A stretch of 64,000 bases of DNA from Cellulomonas cellasea (GTDB taxonomy: Bacteria > Actinomycetota > Actinomycetes > Actinomycetales > Cellulomonadaceae): positions 1-64,000 of the forward strand of contig NZ_BJLR01000017.1 in the NCBI RefSeq assembly GCF_006538745.1, written 5' to 3'. How positions within the stretch are numbered: the stretch's first letter is position 1; every line of letters begins with the position of its first letter. The notes beneath the pieces are model-generated. The model was given only the letters and a program-made list of their open reading frames with translations. It had not been told where the DNA came from and searched no databases. Below are positions 8,039-16,397 of this stretch, one piece after another. A program made the position numbers and the translations under genes.

Positions 8039-10867
8039 ATGGAGACCACCGGAGAGCGCGAGACGTCAGGCGGGACGACGACCCTGCTGTTCCGGCACGT
8101 CCGCGCGCAGGGCGGTGACGCCGCGGTGCAGGAGGTCCTCGAGCGCGCGGGCGTCCCCGAGCTCGCGGCGCACGTCGGCGACATGGGGCACTGGATCAGC
8201 TACGAGACGCGGATCCGGCTGTTCCACGCCGCGGTCGACGTGCTCGGCGACCCGCGCACGATGTTCGACGTCGGCGCCACGGCCATCGCCAACGGCCTCG
8301 ACCACGCGCTCGTGCTGCTCCTGCGCACGCTCGGCAGCCCGCGCGAGGTGTACCGCCAGCTGCCCCGCGCCGTCTCGAAGTTCACGTCGACCTCGACGAT
8401 GCGGATCGTCCGTCTCGACGCGACGTCCGCCACGGTCCACTACCGGCTGCACGACGGCTACGCGCACTCGCGCCTCGACTGCGACTACGCGCGGGGGCTC
8501 ATCTCGTCGGTGCCGCGCCTGTTCGACCTGCCCGCGGCCGCCGTCGGGCACCCCGCGTGCCAGTCGGACGGGCACCCGCACTGCGTCTACACGATCCGCT
8601 GGCCCCGCTACCGGCGGTTCGCGCCGCTCCGGCGGCGCGGTCAGGAGAGCGTCGAGCTCGGCGCGCTGCGGGCCCAGCTCGAGGACCTCCAGCTCGCGGC
8701 GTCGGACCTCGTCAGCAGCGACGACGTCGGCGCGGTGCTCGAGCGGATCACGGACCGGGCCGCGAGCGCGCTGCTCGCGCCGGCGTACCTCCTTGTCGTC
8801 GAGGGGCGGGACGGCGACGAGCCGGTGGTGCGCTCGAGCGGCCTCGACCCGGACGAGGCGCGGGACCTCGCGGAGGCGATGCGCCGCGGGGACGACCTCG
8901 GGGCGCGGGCGGTCGTCGTCGACGTCGCCTCGACGCGCCACGCGCACGGGAAGCTCGCGGCGGTGTTCGGGCCCGGGCAGCGCGCGCTCGACCAGGACCG
9001 GCACCTGCTCGAGGCCTACGCCCGGCACGCCGCCGCGGCGCTCGACCTGCTGACCGCGCTCGAGGACAGCCGCCGGGAGGCCAGGCGCGCCACCGCGCTG
9101 CTGGCCCTGGCGCACGCGCTCGCCGGCGCCCGGGACACCCTCGCCGCCGCGACGGTCGTCGCGCAGGCGATGCCGGGCATCGTGGGGTGCCGGGGTGCGG
9201 GCGTCATGCTGTGGGACGCCGCGACCGGGTCGCTGCGATCCGTCGCCTCGCACGGGCACGAGCCGCACGAGTCCCAGGTGCTCGCGAACGCCACGATCCA
9301 CATGGACAACGTCCCGGAGCTCGCCGGCCTCATCACGCGCCGCGAGCCGATGGTGCTCGACGTCGCCACCGCGAGCCCCGTCGTCGCGGGCCTGCTGCGC
9401 GGCGTCGGCGCCCGGTCCGCGATCGTCGTGCCGCTGCTCGCGGGCGACTCGCTCATGGGCATCGCGACCGCGAGCTGGCCGCGGTCCATGGTCGGGACGC
9501 CCGGGCTCGCCGAGGCGCTGACCCGGCTCGAGGGCCTGAGCGACCAGGCGGCGACCGCGCTCGAGAACGCCCGGCTGCTCGCGACCGTGCACCACCAGTC
9601 GCAGCACGACGCGCTCACGGGCCTGCCGAACCGCGTGCTGTTCGCCCGTGCGCTGGACGACTGCCTGCGCGCGACCCCCGAGGACCGGACCGTCGCGGTG
9701 CTGTTCTGCGACCTCGACCGGTTCAAGTACGTCAACGACGGGTTCGGCCACGCCGCGGGCGACGAGCTCCTGCGGCAGGTCGGCGCGCGGCTGCGCGAGC
9801 GGGTGCGCGACGGCGACGTGCTCGGGCGGCTGAGCGGCGACGAGTTCGCCGTCGTCCTCCCGAGCGTCTCGGGCGAGGACCACGCGGTCGGGATCGCGCT
9901 CGACATCATCGAGTCGCTCGACAAGCCGTTCCGCATCGACGGCCGGGAGCTGCGGATCACCGCGAGCATCGGCATCTCGCTGCACACCGGGCCCGACGGG
10001 CGCGGCGACAAGCTCCTCGCGTCCGCCGACTCCGCGATGTACCAGGCGAAGCAGCGCGGGCGGAACCAGGTCGCGGTCGCCGGGGGGCTGGTCAAGCGCG
10101 GCGTCGTCCCCTCGCTCGAGGCCGAGCTGTCCAGCGCGATCACCAACGACCAGCTCCGGCTGTTCTTCCAGCCCGTCGTCGACGTGTCGGGGCCGTCCGA
10201 GGCGGGCGACGTCGTCGGCGGCGAGGCGCTGCTGCGGTGGGCCCACCCGCGCCTCGGGCTGCTCGCGCCCGGTGCGTTCCTGCCGCTCGCGGAGGAGGCC
10301 GGCCTCGTGACCGACCTGGACCTGTGGGCGCTCGGCGCCGCGTGCCGCACGCTCGCGGGCTGGTGCGAGGAGTCGGGCCGCCCGATGCACGTCGCGGTGA
10401 ACCTCGCCGGGGCGACCCTCGTCGACCCGCGCCTCCTGCCTGCGGTGCGCAGCGCGCTGACCGCGAACGAGATCACCCCGGACCAGCTCCACCTCGAGAT
10501 CGTCGAGAGCCGCTCGCTCGTCGACATCCCCGGCGCGGTCGAGCGGCTCGGCGAGCTGCGGCAGATGGGCGTGAAGATCTCCCTGGACGACTTCGGCACC
10601 GGCTACTCGACGCTCGCGTGGATCCAGGCGCTGCCCGTCGACCAGATCAAGATCGACCGCACGTTCATCATGGCGCTGCCCGACGACGACGCGTCGCTCG
10701 CCGTCGTGCGCGCGGTCCTCTCGCTCGCGAGCGACCTGGGGATCGGCGTCGTCGCGGAGGGCGTCGAGGAGATCGAGCAGCTCGCGGCGCTGCGCGAGGT
10801 CGGCTGCGGGCTCGTGCAGGGCTACCTGCTCGGGCGTCCGCAGCCCGAGCTCGAGATGGGTCTCTGA
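8039..10867 (+). CDS. GAF-GAF-GGDEF-EAL cyclic-di-GMP enzyme with N-terminal sensor domain
   Basis: 942 residues, soluble (no membrane segment seen). Order: an N-terminal ~190-residue sensor-like domain ending in a His/Cys-rich stretch (CQSDGHPHCVYTIRW), which recalls V4R/heme-NO-associated ligand domains but is not securely assignable; two GAF domains (~205-340 and ~345-515); a GGDEF domain with SGDEF at 599-603 and the DLDRFKYVND metal site; an EAL domain with intact EALLRW (Glu729), DDFGTGYSTL and EGVEE. Both catalytic signatures look intact, so it may make, degrade or switch between making and degrading c-di-GMP. Start ATG 8039; no strong ribosome site, possibly near-leaderless. It stands alone. 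Confidence 0.88.
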   Translation: METTGERETSGGTTTLLFRHVRAQGGDAAVQEVLERAGVPELAAHVGDMGHWISYETRIRLFHAAVDVLGDPRTMFDVGATAIANGLDHALVLLLRTLGSPREVYRQLPRAVSKFTSTSTMRIVRLDATSATVHYRLHDGYAHSRLDCDYARGLISSVPRLFDLPAAAVGHPACQSDGHPHCVYTIRWPRYRRFAPLRRRGQESVELGALRAQLEDLQLAASDLVSSDDVGAVLERITDRAASALLAPAYLLVVEGRDGDEPVVRSSGLDPDEARDLAEAMRRGDDLGARAVVVDVASTRHAHGKLAAVFGPGQRALDQDRHLLEAYARHAAAALDLLTALEDSRREARRATALLALAHALAGARDTLAAATVVAQAMPGIVGCRGAGVMLWDAATGSLRSVASHGHEPHESQVLANATIHMDNVPELAGLITRREPMVLDVATASPVVAGLLRGVGARSAIVVPLLAGDSLMGIATASWPRSMVGTPGLAEALTRLEGLSDQAATALENARLLATVHHQSQHDALTGLPNRVLFARALDDCLRATPEDRTVAVLFCDLDRFKYVNDGFGHAAGDELLRQVGARLRERVRDGDVLGRLSGDEFAVVLPSVSGEDHAVGIALDIIESLDKPFRIDGRELRITASIGISLHTGPDGRGDKLLASADSAMYQAKQRGRNQVAVAGGLVKRGVVPSLEAELSSAITNDQLRLFFQPVVDVSGPSEAGDVVGGEALLRWAHPRLGLLAPGAFLPLAEEAGLVTDLDLWALGAACRTLAGWCEESGRPMHVAVNLAGATLVDPRLLPAVRSALTANEITPDQLHLEIVESRSLVDIPGAVERLGELRQMGVKISLDDFGTGYSTLAWIQALPVDQIKIDRTFIMALPDDDASLAVVRAVLSLASDLGIGVVAEGVEEIEQLAALREVGCGLVQGYLLGRPQPELEMGL

Positions 10868-10948
10868 CCCCACGGTCGCCCTCGTCCCGCCCCGGTTCGC
10901 GCCGGCGGCCGGACCAGGGGCGGCGCCGGGGGTCGGTGCCGCCGCCGG

Positions 10949-10954
10949 TACCCT
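10949..10954 (+). promoter_or_regulatory. -10 element of leaderless hisS promoter (TACCCT)
   Basis: TACCCT followed by 7 bases and then the ATG at 10962; no Shine-Dalgarno sequence is present, so the mRNA most likely starts at the A of the start codon. Confidence 0.65.
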
Positions 10955-10961
10955 GGCGGTC

Positions 10962-12242
10962 ATGGCCAGAGCAGCTGTTCCCGCACGCGGCATGCGTGAC
11001 GTCCTGCCCGCGGAGAAGGAGAAGCGGGAGCGCGTCCTCGGCTCGATCCGCTCGACGTACCGCCGGTTCGGGTTCACCGAGATCGAGACCCCCGCGGTCG
11101 AGCCCATCGAGCGGCTGCGCTCGAACCAGGGCGGCGAGAACGAGTCGATGCTCTTCCAGATCATGAAGCGCGGCCTCGAGCCCGGCACCCCCGTGAACCC
11201 CGCCGAGGCGGTCGACCTCGCTCTGCGCTACGACCTCACCGTGCCGCTGACCCGGTTCTACGCGTCGCACGCCGCCGAGCTGCCAGCCGTGTTCCGCGCG
11301 CTGCAGACCGGCCCGGTGTGGCGCGCCGAGCGCCCGCAGAAGGGCCGCTACCGCCAGTTCACGCAGGTCGACATCGACATCATCGGCGAGCCCGGCACGA
11401 TCGCCGAGATGGACCTCATCGTCGCGACGCTCGCCGCGTTCGAGGACCTCGGGCTCGCCGAGGGCATCACGCTGCGCATCAACGACCGGCGCATCCTGCT
11501 CGACCTGCTCGCGGCCGTCGGCATCGCGCCCGAGCGGTCCGCCGAGACGCTCATCGCGCTCGACAAGCTCGACAAGATCGGGGCCTCGGGCGTCGCCGCC
11601 GAGATCGAGGGCCGCGGGCTCGCCTCCGGGGAGACCGTCGAGCGGCTCCTCGCGTCGGTCACCGCGCTGCAGGCCCAGACCGGGCTCGACGACGCCCCGC
11701 TGCGCGACGGCACGTTCACGGTCGACGGCACCGACGTCCAGGTCAGCCTCTACGACCTCCCGGAGATCGTGGCGACCGTCGCGAAGCTCGCGCCGTGGGC
11801 CGACGTCGCGTTCGACGTCTCGCTCGTGCGCGGCATGGGCTACTACACCGGGCCCATCTTCGAGATGACGCACCCCTCTTCCGCCGGTTCCGTCGCGGGC
11901 GGCGGGCGGTACGACTCGGTCGTCGGCAAGTGGCTCGGGCGCGACGTCCCGGCGTGCGGGTTCTCGATCGGCTTCGAGCGGATCATCGACCTCGTGCCCG
12001 ACGCGCCGAGCACGAGCCGCCGCGTCGCCGTCCTCTACGCCGAGGGCACGCCCGCCGCCGACGTGCTCACCGCGCGCCAGCAGCACCAGGCCGACGGCAG
12101 CGACGTCGCGCTCGTCCGCGCACCTCGCAAGCTCAGCGGCCGGTTCCTCGACGGCCTGACCGCCGAGGGGTTCACGCACGTCGACAGCGGGGCGGTCTCG
12201 GGCGATGGGCCCGGCACCGTGCGGGAGCTGCGCCGGGGGTGA
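10962..12242 (+). CDS. hisS: Histidine-tRNA ligase, divergent (non-mycobacterial) type
   Basis: 426 residues, class II synthetase. Motif 2 is VWRAERPQKGRYRQF (119-133), the histidine loop is VRGMGYYTG (289-297), and motif 3 is GFSIGFERI (~337-345). The canonical actinobacterial enzyme has FRYERPQ and RGLDYYT at these places and a KGVPD-type N-terminus, whereas this one reads RGMRDVLPAE. The wording QVDIDIIG and RYDLTVPL is closer to the second HisRS class. The last ~80 residues, where the anticodon-binding domain belongs, match only weakly. It could be the only HisRS of the genome or a paralogue; the window cannot tell. It is monocistronic and leaderless. Confidence 0.85.
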   Translation: MARAAVPARGMRDVLPAEKEKRERVLGSIRSTYRRFGFTEIETPAVEPIERLRSNQGGENESMLFQIMKRGLEPGTPVNPAEAVDLALRYDLTVPLTRFYASHAAELPAVFRALQTGPVWRAERPQKGRYRQFTQVDIDIIGEPGTIAEMDLIVATLAAFEDLGLAEGITLRINDRRILLDLLAAVGIAPERSAETLIALDKLDKIGASGVAAEIEGRGLASGETVERLLASVTALQAQTGLDDAPLRDGTFTVDGTDVQVSLYDLPEIVATVAKLAPWADVAFDVSLVRGMGYYTGPIFEMTHPSSAGSVAGGGRYDSVVGKWLGRDVPACGFSIGFERIIDLVPDAPSTSRRVAVLYAEGTPAADVLTARQQHQADGSDVALVRAPRKLSGRFLDGLTAEGFTHVDSGAVSGDGPGTVRELRRG

Positions 12243-12379
12243 CCACGCGCGGCGCGCGTCCGCGGGCACCCGCCGTTCCGCACCACGCCGGTGACGACGC
12301 GGTGACGGGCGGACGAACTCTCGGCGCGCAGGCGGTCCCCGGCGCGCGGCTGGCGCCGCCCGACGACATCGTGGGAGGC

Positions 12380-12640
12380 ATGTCGATGGCTGCGCCGTTC
12401 CTGCCCCACGGAGAACCCGAGCCCGGTGTCCCTGCGGCCGATCCGGGCGCCGGTGCGCCCCCGGCGGCCGAGGGCTTCGGCGTCGAGGCCGAGGAGCCCG
12501 ACCGCGTGCCGGACGGCGACGCGGAGGCAGCGGACGCGGGGACGGACGTAGCGACGGCGGACGCGGACGCGCTCCGCCCGGGGACGCTCGACGACCCGCC
12601 GTTCCGCACCCCCGACCCGGGCGAGCTGCAGGGCCGCTGA
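12380..12640 (+). CDS. Small acidic hypothetical protein
   Basis: 86 residues, rich in Pro, Ala, Gly, Asp and Glu, with no recognisable fold, Cys or membrane segment. Probably intrinsically disordered. The ATG is supported by GGGAGG 4-5 bases upstream, and the reading frame has actinobacterial codon use (third positions mostly G/C). Its stop is 2 bases from the convergent stop of the DUF1905 gene. No function can be given. Confidence 0.55.
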   Translation: MSMAAPFLPHGEPEPGVPAADPGAGAPPAAEGFGVEAEEPDRVPDGDAEAADAGTDVATADADALRPGTLDDPPFRTPDPGELQGR

Positions 12641-12642
12641 GG

Positions 12643-12972
12643 TCAGCGGAGCCGCTCGTCCAGGTGCACGTGGACCTCGTCGCCCGGTCCCTTCCGGATC
12701 GCGCGCAGGGTCCGGGCCGTGACGGGCAGCTTGTGGGTCCCGTCGCCCAGCGCCATGAACGAGCTGCGGAACCCCTCGCCGTCCACGGTCCCGCGGACCT
12801 TGACGATCCCGCGCGTGCCGAAGATCTCGGCGGACCCGGGCAGCACGACGTAGATCCAGCCGCCCGTGCTCGGGCTCTTCTGCACGGTCGCCGTGAAGTC
12901 GCGGTCGAGCGGCTCGGTCTGCTGGGGCGAGGCGGCGGGCGAGCCGCCAGCCGCCGGCTCGGTTCCGGTCAT
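12643..12972 (-). CDS. DUF1905 domain protein
   Basis: 109 residues. After a ~20-residue disordered lead comes a small beta-barrel-like DUF1905 domain: [20 protein letters not shown], then [26 protein letters not shown] and [11 protein letters not shown] at the C-terminus. The biochemical role of DUF1905 is not established. GGAGGAGA lies 5 bases before the ATG. Single gene, convergent with the acidic small protein. Confidence 0.85.
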   Translation of the reverse strand: MTGTEPAAGGSPAASPQQTEPLDRDFTATVQKSPSTGGWIYVVLPGSAEIFGTRGIVKVRGTVDGEGFRSSFMALGDGTHKLPVTARTLRAIRKGPGDEVHVHLDERLR

Positions 12973-13158
12973 CGCGGTCTCCTCCGGTCGGGGCGCCGGG
13001 CGGCGGGGGCGGTGCGGCCCGTGCGGGCCTCGCCGGGGTAGACGTCCGTCGTCGCCGGAACTCACCGGCCCGACGCCCGCGGCCGCGCCCCGATGAGTTC
13101 CCGCCCGCCCGCCGGTCTGCCGGGGTGACGGACGACCGGCGGACGAGCGGAGCACGTG

Positions 13159-13548
13159 ATGGACGGCATCGAGATCCTCCCGGTCCTCGTGGCGACGGTG
13201 GCGGCGTTCGTCGCCGCGTTCGCGTACTACGCGGTCCTCGGGTCGCAGCTCGCGCGGCTCGGCAGCGCCGCGGGCGACGGCCGGCCGCCGGGCTGGATGA
13301 TGCCCGTCGAGCTGCTGCGCACGCTCGCGGTGACGAGCGTCGTGGCCGTGGTCGTCGCGCTCGGGGACGTCGAGGGCTGGCTCGCGGGCGCCGCGCTCGG
13401 GGCCGTGCTGTGGGTCGGCTTCCCGGTCGTGCTGCTCAGCGGGTCCGTGGTGCACGAGAAGGTGCCGTGGCGGCTCGCCGCCCTGCACGCCGGCGACTGG
13501 CTCGTGAAGCTCGTGCTGGTCTCGGTGGTCCTGAGCGCGTGGTCCTGA
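13159..13548 (+). CDS. DUF1761 family membrane protein
   Basis: 129 residues with four predicted membrane segments (about 8-28, 50-70, 78-98, 108-127). The opening, with Ala/Val-rich helix 1 and FAYYAVLG, and the [11 protein letters not shown] near the end match DUF1761 proteins of unknown function. ATG at 13159 follows AGCGGAG; a GTG immediately before it is also possible. The 3' end carries a short repeated stretch (GTGGTCCTGAGCGCG twice) that runs through the stop codon into the spacer before terC. Confidence 0.8.
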   Translation: MDGIEILPVLVATVAAFVAAFAYYAVLGSQLARLGSAAGDGRPPGWMMPVELLRTLAVTSVVAVVVALGDVEGWLAGAALGAVLWVGFPVVLLSGSVVHEKVPWRLAALHAGDWLVKLVLVSVVLSAWS

Positions 13549-13590
13549 GCGCGTCGTCCCGGGCGCCTGGTCCTGAGTGCTCGGACCGGC

Positions 13591-14796
13591 TCAGCGGCCC
13601 GCGGGCGGCAGGTACCCCGTCGAGACGGCCTCGTCGTGCTCGGCGTGCGCCCGCTGCAGGAGCTCCATGAGCTCGCGCTCCGAGCGGATGCGGGCCCGCT
13701 GCTTCTCGGGCAGCGCCTTGAGCTGCTCCTCCTCGCGGAGCAGGCGGGCGAACAGCTCCTCCTCGTAGGCCGGGTCGTTCTCGGTCTCGAGGTACTCGGT
13801 CGCGTGCCGCCGGGCCGCCGCCACGGAGTTCTGCGCCCGGCCCTTCGCGCTCGTGAGGGACGCGACGACGGTCACGAGCAGGGTGCCGATGATGACGCTG
13901 AGCGAGAGCGGCGTGCTGATCTCGACGACCGGCACGTGCTCGCCCTCGTTGATGAACGGGACGTTGTTCTCGTGCAGCGCGTGCAGGATCAGCTTGACGC
14001 CGATGAACGCGAGGATCGCCGCGAGCCCGTACGACAGGTACACGAGCCGGTCGAGCAGGCCGTCGATCAGGAAGTACAGCTGCCGCAGGCCGAGCAGCGA
14101 GAACGCGGTCGCCGTGAAGACGAGGAACACGTTCTGCGTGAGCCCGAAGATCGCGGGGATCGAGTCGAGGGCGAACAGGATGTCCGTGCCGCCGATCGCG
14201 ACCATGACGAGCAGCATCGGCGTGAGTGCGCGCTTGCCGTCCTTGACGGTGAACATCTTGTCGTCGTCGTAGTAGTCGGTCGTGTGGAACAGCCGGCGCG
14301 CCAGCCGGACCATGATGTTGTCGGCCGTGTGGCTGTCCTCGGACTCCGGCTTGAGCAGGTTCCCGGCCGTGATGAGCAGGATCAGGCCGAAGACGTAGAA
14401 CACCGCGGCGAACCGGTTGATGAGCGCGGCGCCGACGAAGATGAACCCGGCCCTCGCGATCAGCGAGAACACGATCCCGAACAGCAGCACCTTCTGCTGG
14501 TCGGCGCGGGGGACCTTGAAGCTCTGCATGATGATGAGGAAGACGAACAGGTTGTCGACCGAGAGCGCCTTCTCGGTGACGTACCCCGCGAAGTACTCGG
14601 CGCCCATCGTGTGCCCGCCGAGGACCCACACGCCCACGCCGAACAGCAGCGCGATCCCCACGTAGATCGCCGACCACCGCGCGGCCTCGGCGAGCGTCGG
14701 GACGTGGGCCTTGCGCACGTGGAAGACGAAGTCGAACGCGAGCAGCGCGACGATGAAGACGATGGTCGCGATCCACACCGGGGTCGACACGTCCAT
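13591..14796 (-). CDS. TerC-family integral membrane protein
   Basis: 401 residues. Several membrane helices with the acidic intramembrane motifs of the family: EKALSVDNLFVFL (~75) and GGTDILFALDSIPAIFG (~200). TerC/Alx proteins are linked to tellurite resistance and to manganese export in bacteria. An unusually long cytosolic tail (~90 residues, Glu/Arg/Leu-rich, probably helical: EEELFARLLREEEQLKALP) follows the last membrane segment. ATG 14796; the upstream ribosome site is weak. Single gene. Confidence 0.92.
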   Translation of the reverse strand: MDVSTPVWIATIVFIVALLAFDFVFHVRKAHVPTLAEAARWSAIYVGIALLFGVGVWVLGGHTMGAEYFAGYVTEKALSVDNLFVFLIIMQSFKVPRADQQKVLLFGIVFSLIARAGFIFVGAALINRFAAVFYVFGLILLITAGNLLKPESEDSHTADNIMVRLARRLFHTTDYYDDDKMFTVKDGKRALTPMLLVMVAIGGTDILFALDSIPAIFGLTQNVFLVFTATAFSLLGLRQLYFLIDGLLDRLVYLSYGLAAILAFIGVKLILHALHENNVPFINEGEHVPVVEISTPLSLSVIIGTLLVTVVASLTSAKGRAQNSVAAARRHATEYLETENDPAYEEELFARLLREEEQLKALPEKQRARIRSERELMELLQRAHAEHDEAVSTGYLPPAGR

Positions 14797-14910
14797 GGCG
14801 GGGCTCCCGTACGGTCGGGTCAGCGGTCCGGCCTCGTGGTGCGGCCTGCTGCTCAGCGTAGGTGCGGTCCCCGGGCGCCGCCCGGCCGCAGGACGTCTCA
14901 GGAGGCTCGC

Positions 14911-15387
14911 ATGGCAGCGGCGGACGACGGCTCGGGTGCGGCAGGTGCGGCAGGTGCGGCAGGTGCGGCAGGTGCGGCAGGTGCGGCGCGGGGGCCGACG
15001 GGTGGGGCGCGGGCCGTGCGCGCCGTGCTGGTCGCGGTCCTGGCCGCCGCGTGCTGGTTCGCGTGGCTCGCGTGGGACACGACCTACCAGGTCGACCCGG
15101 CGACGGGAGCCGCGTCCGGGCCGTACGAGGCGTGGCAGGTGCTCGGCTGCGCGCTGAGCCTGGCGGTCGTGGTGGTGCTCGGGACGGTGGCGCTCGGGGC
15201 CCGCGCGACGGTGGTCGTCACGACGCTCGCGTTCGCGGTCGCGTGGTCGGTCACGGCGAGCACCGACGAGACCGGGCTGTGGATGGTCGGTGCGCTGCTC
15301 GTGCTCGTCGGGGTCGCGGTCGGCAGCACCGCGGTCGCCGCGGTCACGGCCGCGGTGCTGCGGCGGCGCGGCACGCGGGCGGCCTAG
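14911..15387 (+). CDS. Hypothetical four-TM membrane protein with repeat-encoded N-terminus
   Basis: 158 residues. A short Ala/Gly tract (residues ~9-26), encoded by a perfect 9-bp tandem repeat, precedes four hydrophobic helices (about 36-55, 74-92, 97-113, 124-146) and a basic C-terminus RRRGTRAA. GGAGG is 6 bases before the ATG. No family recognised. It is divergent from terC (114 bp) and convergent with the kinase gene. Confidence 0.7.
   Translation: MAAADDGSGAAGAAGAAGAAGAAGAARGPTGGARAVRAVLVAVLAAACWFAWLAWDTTYQVDPATGAASGPYEAWQVLGCALSLAVVVVLGTVALGARATVVVTTLAFAVAWSVTASTDETGLWMVGALLVLVGVAVGSTAVAAVTAAVLRRRGTRAA
14935..14988 (+). repeat. 9-bp tandem repeat (GGTGCGGCA), six units, coding
   Basis: Five identical units of GGTGCGGCA and a sixth differing in the last base, in frame, encoding alternating Gly-Ala-Ala. 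A likely site of copy-number variation without frameshift. Confidence 0.9.
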
Positions 15388-15391
15388 GGGA

Positions 15392-15418
15392 CCGGCCGGC
15401 GCGACGTCGCCGGGCCGG
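15392..15418. terminator. Hairpin between convergent genes
   Basis: CCGGCCGGCG and CGCCGGGCCGG arms with one bulged base around CGACGT, in the 38-bp gap between two convergent stop codons; it could serve both strands. Confidence 0.4.
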
Positions 15419-15425
15419 GGTGCCG

Positions 15426-16250
15426 TCAGGCCGTCAGCGCCGCGGTGAGCGTGGCCGTGTGGTCCTCGATCCACTCGGCGTCGCGCCGCCAATAGCCCCC
15501 GTGCCCCTCGTCCCACAGCCGGGCCCACGGCTGCGTCCCCGTCCGGTGCCCGTGCTCGAGCAGCGTGTGCATGCTCCACGTGCGGGGCGCGAGCGTGCGG
15601 GCGAGGCGCTCCCGGCCGGCGTCGTCGAGCCCGTACCCGTCGGCGAGCGCGCGCAGACCGGCCCCCGCCGCCTCGACGCCCGGGCCACCGGCGTCGGCAG
15701 GGGCGAGCGGCACGAACGCGTGCGCCGCGTAGGCGAGGTCCCACGTGCGGGTCCCCGGCCCGCAGCCGTCCCAGTCGACGAGCACGAGGCGGTCGTCGGC
15801 GATGACGAGGTTCCACGGCGCGAGGTCGTGGTGGATCACGAAGTCCTCGCCGTCGGGCGGGATGACGCGCTGGAAGCGGGCGTCGGGCGGCGGCGTCCAG
15901 CCGTCGAGCGCGTCGTGCAGGGCCCGGGCGAGCCGCCCGACGTCCTCGACGCGCGGCGGCGCGGCGCCGTCGGGCAGCGGGTGCGCCATGACCCCCGGGA
16001 CGAACTCGACGACGTGCCGGCCCTGCGCGTCGAGCCCGAACGAACGCGGCGCGTGCCGGAAGCCCACGTCCCCGAGCCGGGTCAGCACGGCGTGGACCGC
16101 GGGCGTCCACGGCCCCGCCGGTCGCCGCACGGTGTCGCCGACCCGCACGACGCCCGCGCTGACGTTGCCACCCGCGAGCGGCTCCTCGGGGGCACCGGGC
16201 CGGTCGTCGGTCACGCGCGGCAGCCCGGGCGCGCCGGGTACGCCCGTCAC
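15426..16250 (-). CDS. Aminoglycoside phosphotransferase (APH) family kinase-like protein
   Basis: 274 residues. The catalytic loop IHHDLAPWNLV (His140, Asp142, Asn147) and the metal site LVDWDGCGPG (Asp159 and Asp161) are intact, as is the FVPGVMAHPL hinge region, so it should be an active small-molecule kinase of the APH/choline-kinase fold. The substrate is unknown; the family includes antibiotic kinases and housekeeping enzymes alike, so resistance should not be assumed. The GTG start overlaps the stop of a 32-codon ORF by 4 bases (GTGA), which supports this start despite the lack of a good ribosome site. Confidence 0.82.
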   Translation of the reverse strand: MTGVPGAPGLPRVTDDRPGAPEEPLAGGNVSAGVVRVGDTVRRPAGPWTPAVHAVLTRLGDVGFRHAPRSFGLDAQGRHVVEFVPGVMAHPLPDGAAPPRVEDVGRLARALHDALDGWTPPPDARFQRVIPPDGEDFVIHHDLAPWNLVIADDRLVLVDWDGCGPGTRTWDLAYAAHAFVPLAPADAGGPGVEAAGAGLRALADGYGLDDAGRERLARTLAPRTWSMHTLLEHGHRTGTQPWARLWDEGHGGYWRRDAEWIEDHTATLTAALTA

Positions 16251-16345
16251 GCGCCCGCCCGGTGTGCGGTGAGCGTCACCTCGGCGAGCGCGGCGTCGAC
16301 CTCGGGCGCGGGGACGACGGGCGGCAGCCGGTCGGCGGGCATCAT
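16247..16345 (-). CDS. Possible 32-codon leader ORF coupled to APH gene
   Basis: ORF starting at one of two tandem ATGs (16345 or 16342) and reading MMPADRLPPVVPAPEV..., ending TGA inside the GTG start of the APH gene. It fills almost the whole gap after the DUF2599 stop at 16398. Its value is mainly as a translational lead-in; no similarity recognised and no strong ribosome site, so it may be chance. Confidence 0.35.
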   Translation of the reverse strand: MMPADRLPPVVPAPEVDAALAEVTLTAHRAGA

Positions 16346-16397
16346 GCCCCGAGCGTCGCGCAGCGGGCCGGTGCTGCGCCAGCCGTCTGCCCGGCCG

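Noticed and set aside
9830-9850. SGDEF as an inactive GGDEF site
   Set aside because: Ser at the first position is a known tolerated variant, and the other metal and nucleotide residues are intact.
13536-13590. Repeated GTGGTCCTGAGCGCG at the DUF1761 stop as a terminator
   Set aside because: Direct, not inverted, repeats; no stable hairpin visible.
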